From assembly GCA_946803715.1 (NCBI GenBank), contig CAMPET010000144.1, positions 45,922 to 109,921 of the forward strand: 64,000 nt of DNA, in the 5' to 3' direction. Shown here one piece after another: positions 61,908-64,000 of this stretch; position 1 is the stretch's first letter, and each line of letters starts with the position of its first letter. Below the pieces are notes generated by a model, which was given only the letters and a program-made list of their open reading frames with translations, was not told the DNA's origin and made no database searches. A program made the position numbers and the translations under genes. This DNA is from Beroe ovata. Taxonomy: Eukaryota > Ctenophora > Nuda > Beroida > Beroidae.

Positions 61908-64000
61908 CTGTTCAGCCTGAAAAAGAAATAGATATAAGCGAATAAACAGAATTTGTTCTCATTTTTGGCAAATTTAAAACCTATAACTCATTCGGATTTT
62001 TGTTGTTTGACACTGGTGAAAAATGATCAGTTTGAAACCTTTTCTCACTTATATAACCATTATTTGTGATACTCCCAATGAATGCGCTCAAGATCGTGAA
62101 AAACAAAAAGTATTGCATCCCATGGCCTCAAATATGCCAGATTTGGATTTTTGAGCGGATTCAACTGGGTAGGCATGATATTTTGTTATTCTCATAAGGC
62201 ATGGTTTTTCATGGCGAAATTTGTGGTGAAACTATTAAGTTGAAAAGGTTGCATCATTTACTTTTTGATGGTAGATTTATCATATGAAAATTCTTTAACT
62301 AGCGTTAAATATGCATTCTTTGTATATCATTCATCTTTTAATTTTCAGCTGATGTAAAGAAGTGTCCAAATTTCTCTTTGATGACACCAAATGACCCTTG
62401 AAATCTCCCTTTCAGATAAGACCCATGGTATTCTTCACCTGACTATCTTTCACTGAAATTTCGTGCCATGATAATATTTGCCATATTATAGATACAATAT
62501 CCGTCAGCTACTTATCACTTTGATGCTTGCACAATGCACCTGCAGTATACCTATATTTAGGATCCAGCCATCGCAGAGGAAATTGCTAATCGATCCCGAG
62601 TTGGTATTGTATGGAAGTCTGGACCGATTCTGATGAATATTGGATAGAACCGCCCATAGACTCTATGGTTTTAAGTGAGAAGATAAAAGCATAATGTGCC
62701 CTAGCTCAATTGCAGCTTTATCTTTGCACGGTGCAATTATTGTTACCAGTTATACCCGTGTCTAAAGTAAGGAGTACTCCTTGGTTTACACAAGTATGGT
62801 AAGACGGTTCTTTCAACTTTTAGACATCACGATATACTGCCCTAAGGCAACCTCCTTATCCGCCCTAAGGCAACCTCCTTATTTGAATCATTTGCGATTC
62901 CTCAAATCACACATTGTTACCACTCCCCCTTGCATAATAAGGTCGAAAGTTTATATTACCATGCAGCAGCTGGTAGCTAGAGCTCTACAATATATATCGG
63001 ACAATGTGACTTGGCAAAGCCATGCCTAGCATATATAGCGCGAAAAAACGGGGTAGCGCGGAGCTTAAGAAGCGCGCTCCCCATATTTAGGCAGGTACAT
63101 TGTAACATGTAACCTCTTTCCACAGATTGGCCAATGTAGCAGTCGGGAGTTGTCGCATTTTCATGGATTCAGCATTTTCTGAATTCTCAATGCTTAGTGA
63201 CCCTCCTATACTATACACCATACACGAAAGGTCTTGTCCTTCGAGCTTACTTAGGGCTTTGACATTTGTGTCAAGATAAGGTCAGAACATTTTCGCTAAA
63301 TTTTGTTCTTCCCGCATATGGCCGACAATAACACCTGATCATCTCCCTAAATTTCAATGCCATCATCATTAAATTTCAATGCCATCATCATCCCACTTTA
63401 TATTTTAGGTACCGCGCTCTCTCTTATCTCTGAATTAGGAATTTACAGCGATCACATACTCTGACTAGACGATGAACGCGTACTTTCATTGATCCCGTCT
63501 TATTGTTTGATTTTTAGTTGATTGTTTGATTTTTAGTTGATTAGGTATATAATATGCCCCGCCTGATAAATGTAGCTTATACAACCCTCAATTTCACATC
63601 GCTGTCACCCCATGATTATCCAGTATTATTTTATCTTCAATGATCAAGATCGCAAAAAGAATACATCTTGATTGGTTTGATTTTATAATTGCTTAACTTT
63701 ATATGTGTCGGAACAAAACTCATCTAGAATAATTTGTCTTGTATTTTTGGGCTTGATTTTTGCGACCTATCAAACTGTTTTGATCGACACTCAACAAATT
63801 AACTTTAATTCTGATTATACCAAGTAAGTTAAATACAAAGTAACAAGTATATATCGTGGTGCACCGACCGTTATATGTATTAAAGGTGTCAAAATTCACA
63901 TATGATCAGATAAGCGCCGATCCATGATCGTTTTACATTATTATATGTTTCCTATGCCCCTAGCACGACGATAGGTACTCAATATGATCGAATGAGATCT
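61908..64000. other. Right end of window, no gene seen
   Basis: AT-rich. Contains perfect short tandem duplications: CCCTAAGGCAACCTCCTTAT at about 62840-62881, AAATTTCAATGCCATCATCA near 63350-63391, and TTGTTTGATTTTTAGTTGAT near 63503-63542. A plus open stretch at 62562-62647 has an acceptor-like start but is too short to claim. Confidence 0.45.

Overview
The window is animal nuclear DNA. Its genes are split by many short GT-AG introns (mostly 100-700 bp), and it carries abundant CA microsatellites, small palindromic elements and single-N or N-run assembly gaps. The gene set is purely metazoan: a cyclic-nucleotide-gated channel, a G-protein gamma subunit, a TRPC channel, an SLC34 phosphate transporter, CCDC186, a full FAM21/WASHC2, WDR61/SKI8 and a GAPR-1-like CAP protein. 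I cannot name the phylum. Compact genes and short introns fit an invertebrate or early-branching animal. At least two local duplications (4.3-6.5 kb and 38.1-39.2 kb) meet exactly at a single N, which looks like two haplotypes placed in tandem in a polymorphic genome.

Layout. 1-2.5 kb: no gene seen, simple repeats. 2.5-9.0 kb (+): CNG channel, with a duplicated exon block and a missing cyclic-nucleotide-binding exon at a gap. 9.6-10.2 kb (-): two-exon secreted precursor with a dibasic site and a cationic C-terminus, with a TATA box behind it. 10.3-13.9 kb: gene-poor, with a CACGTG-rich tract and a 256-base N run. 13.96-14.31 kb (-): complete 66-aa G gamma split over two small exons. 15.1-15.6 kb: GC-rich palindromes. 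16.1-18.6 kb (+): CCDC186 in one large exon. 19.4-22.0 kb (+): WDR61. 22.75-29.56 kb (-): WASHC2, convergent with WDR61 and with back-to-back poly(A) signals. 30.6-31.4 kb: two palindromic element families, one nested in the other. 31.8-35.9 kb (-): TRPC channel. 36.3-48.6 kb (-): exons of one or more genes I cannot identify, among several tandem duplications. 50.1-51.1 kb (+): GAPR-1-like protein ending in a CaaX box. 53.8-61.6 kb (+): SLC34 transporter whose last intron holds a terminal-inverted-repeat element and a multi-hairpin palindrome. 61.6-64 kb: possible last exons of a minus-strand gene, otherwise nothing recognised.

Functionally the genes fall into two themes. One is membrane signalling and transport (CNG, G gamma, TRPC, SLC34). 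The other is endosome and secretory-granule trafficking (WASHC2 in the WASH complex, CCDC186 in dense-core-vesicle maturation, a GAPR-1-like membrane protein). WDR61 serves the PAF1 and SKI complexes. There is no operon-like arrangement and each gene looks independently promoted. Exon models were built by hand from reading frame, splice sites and remembered family sequences. In the multi-exon genes I identify, every proposed junction keeps the reading phase, except where a gap interrupts. The unidentified 36-48 kb exons do not all join.
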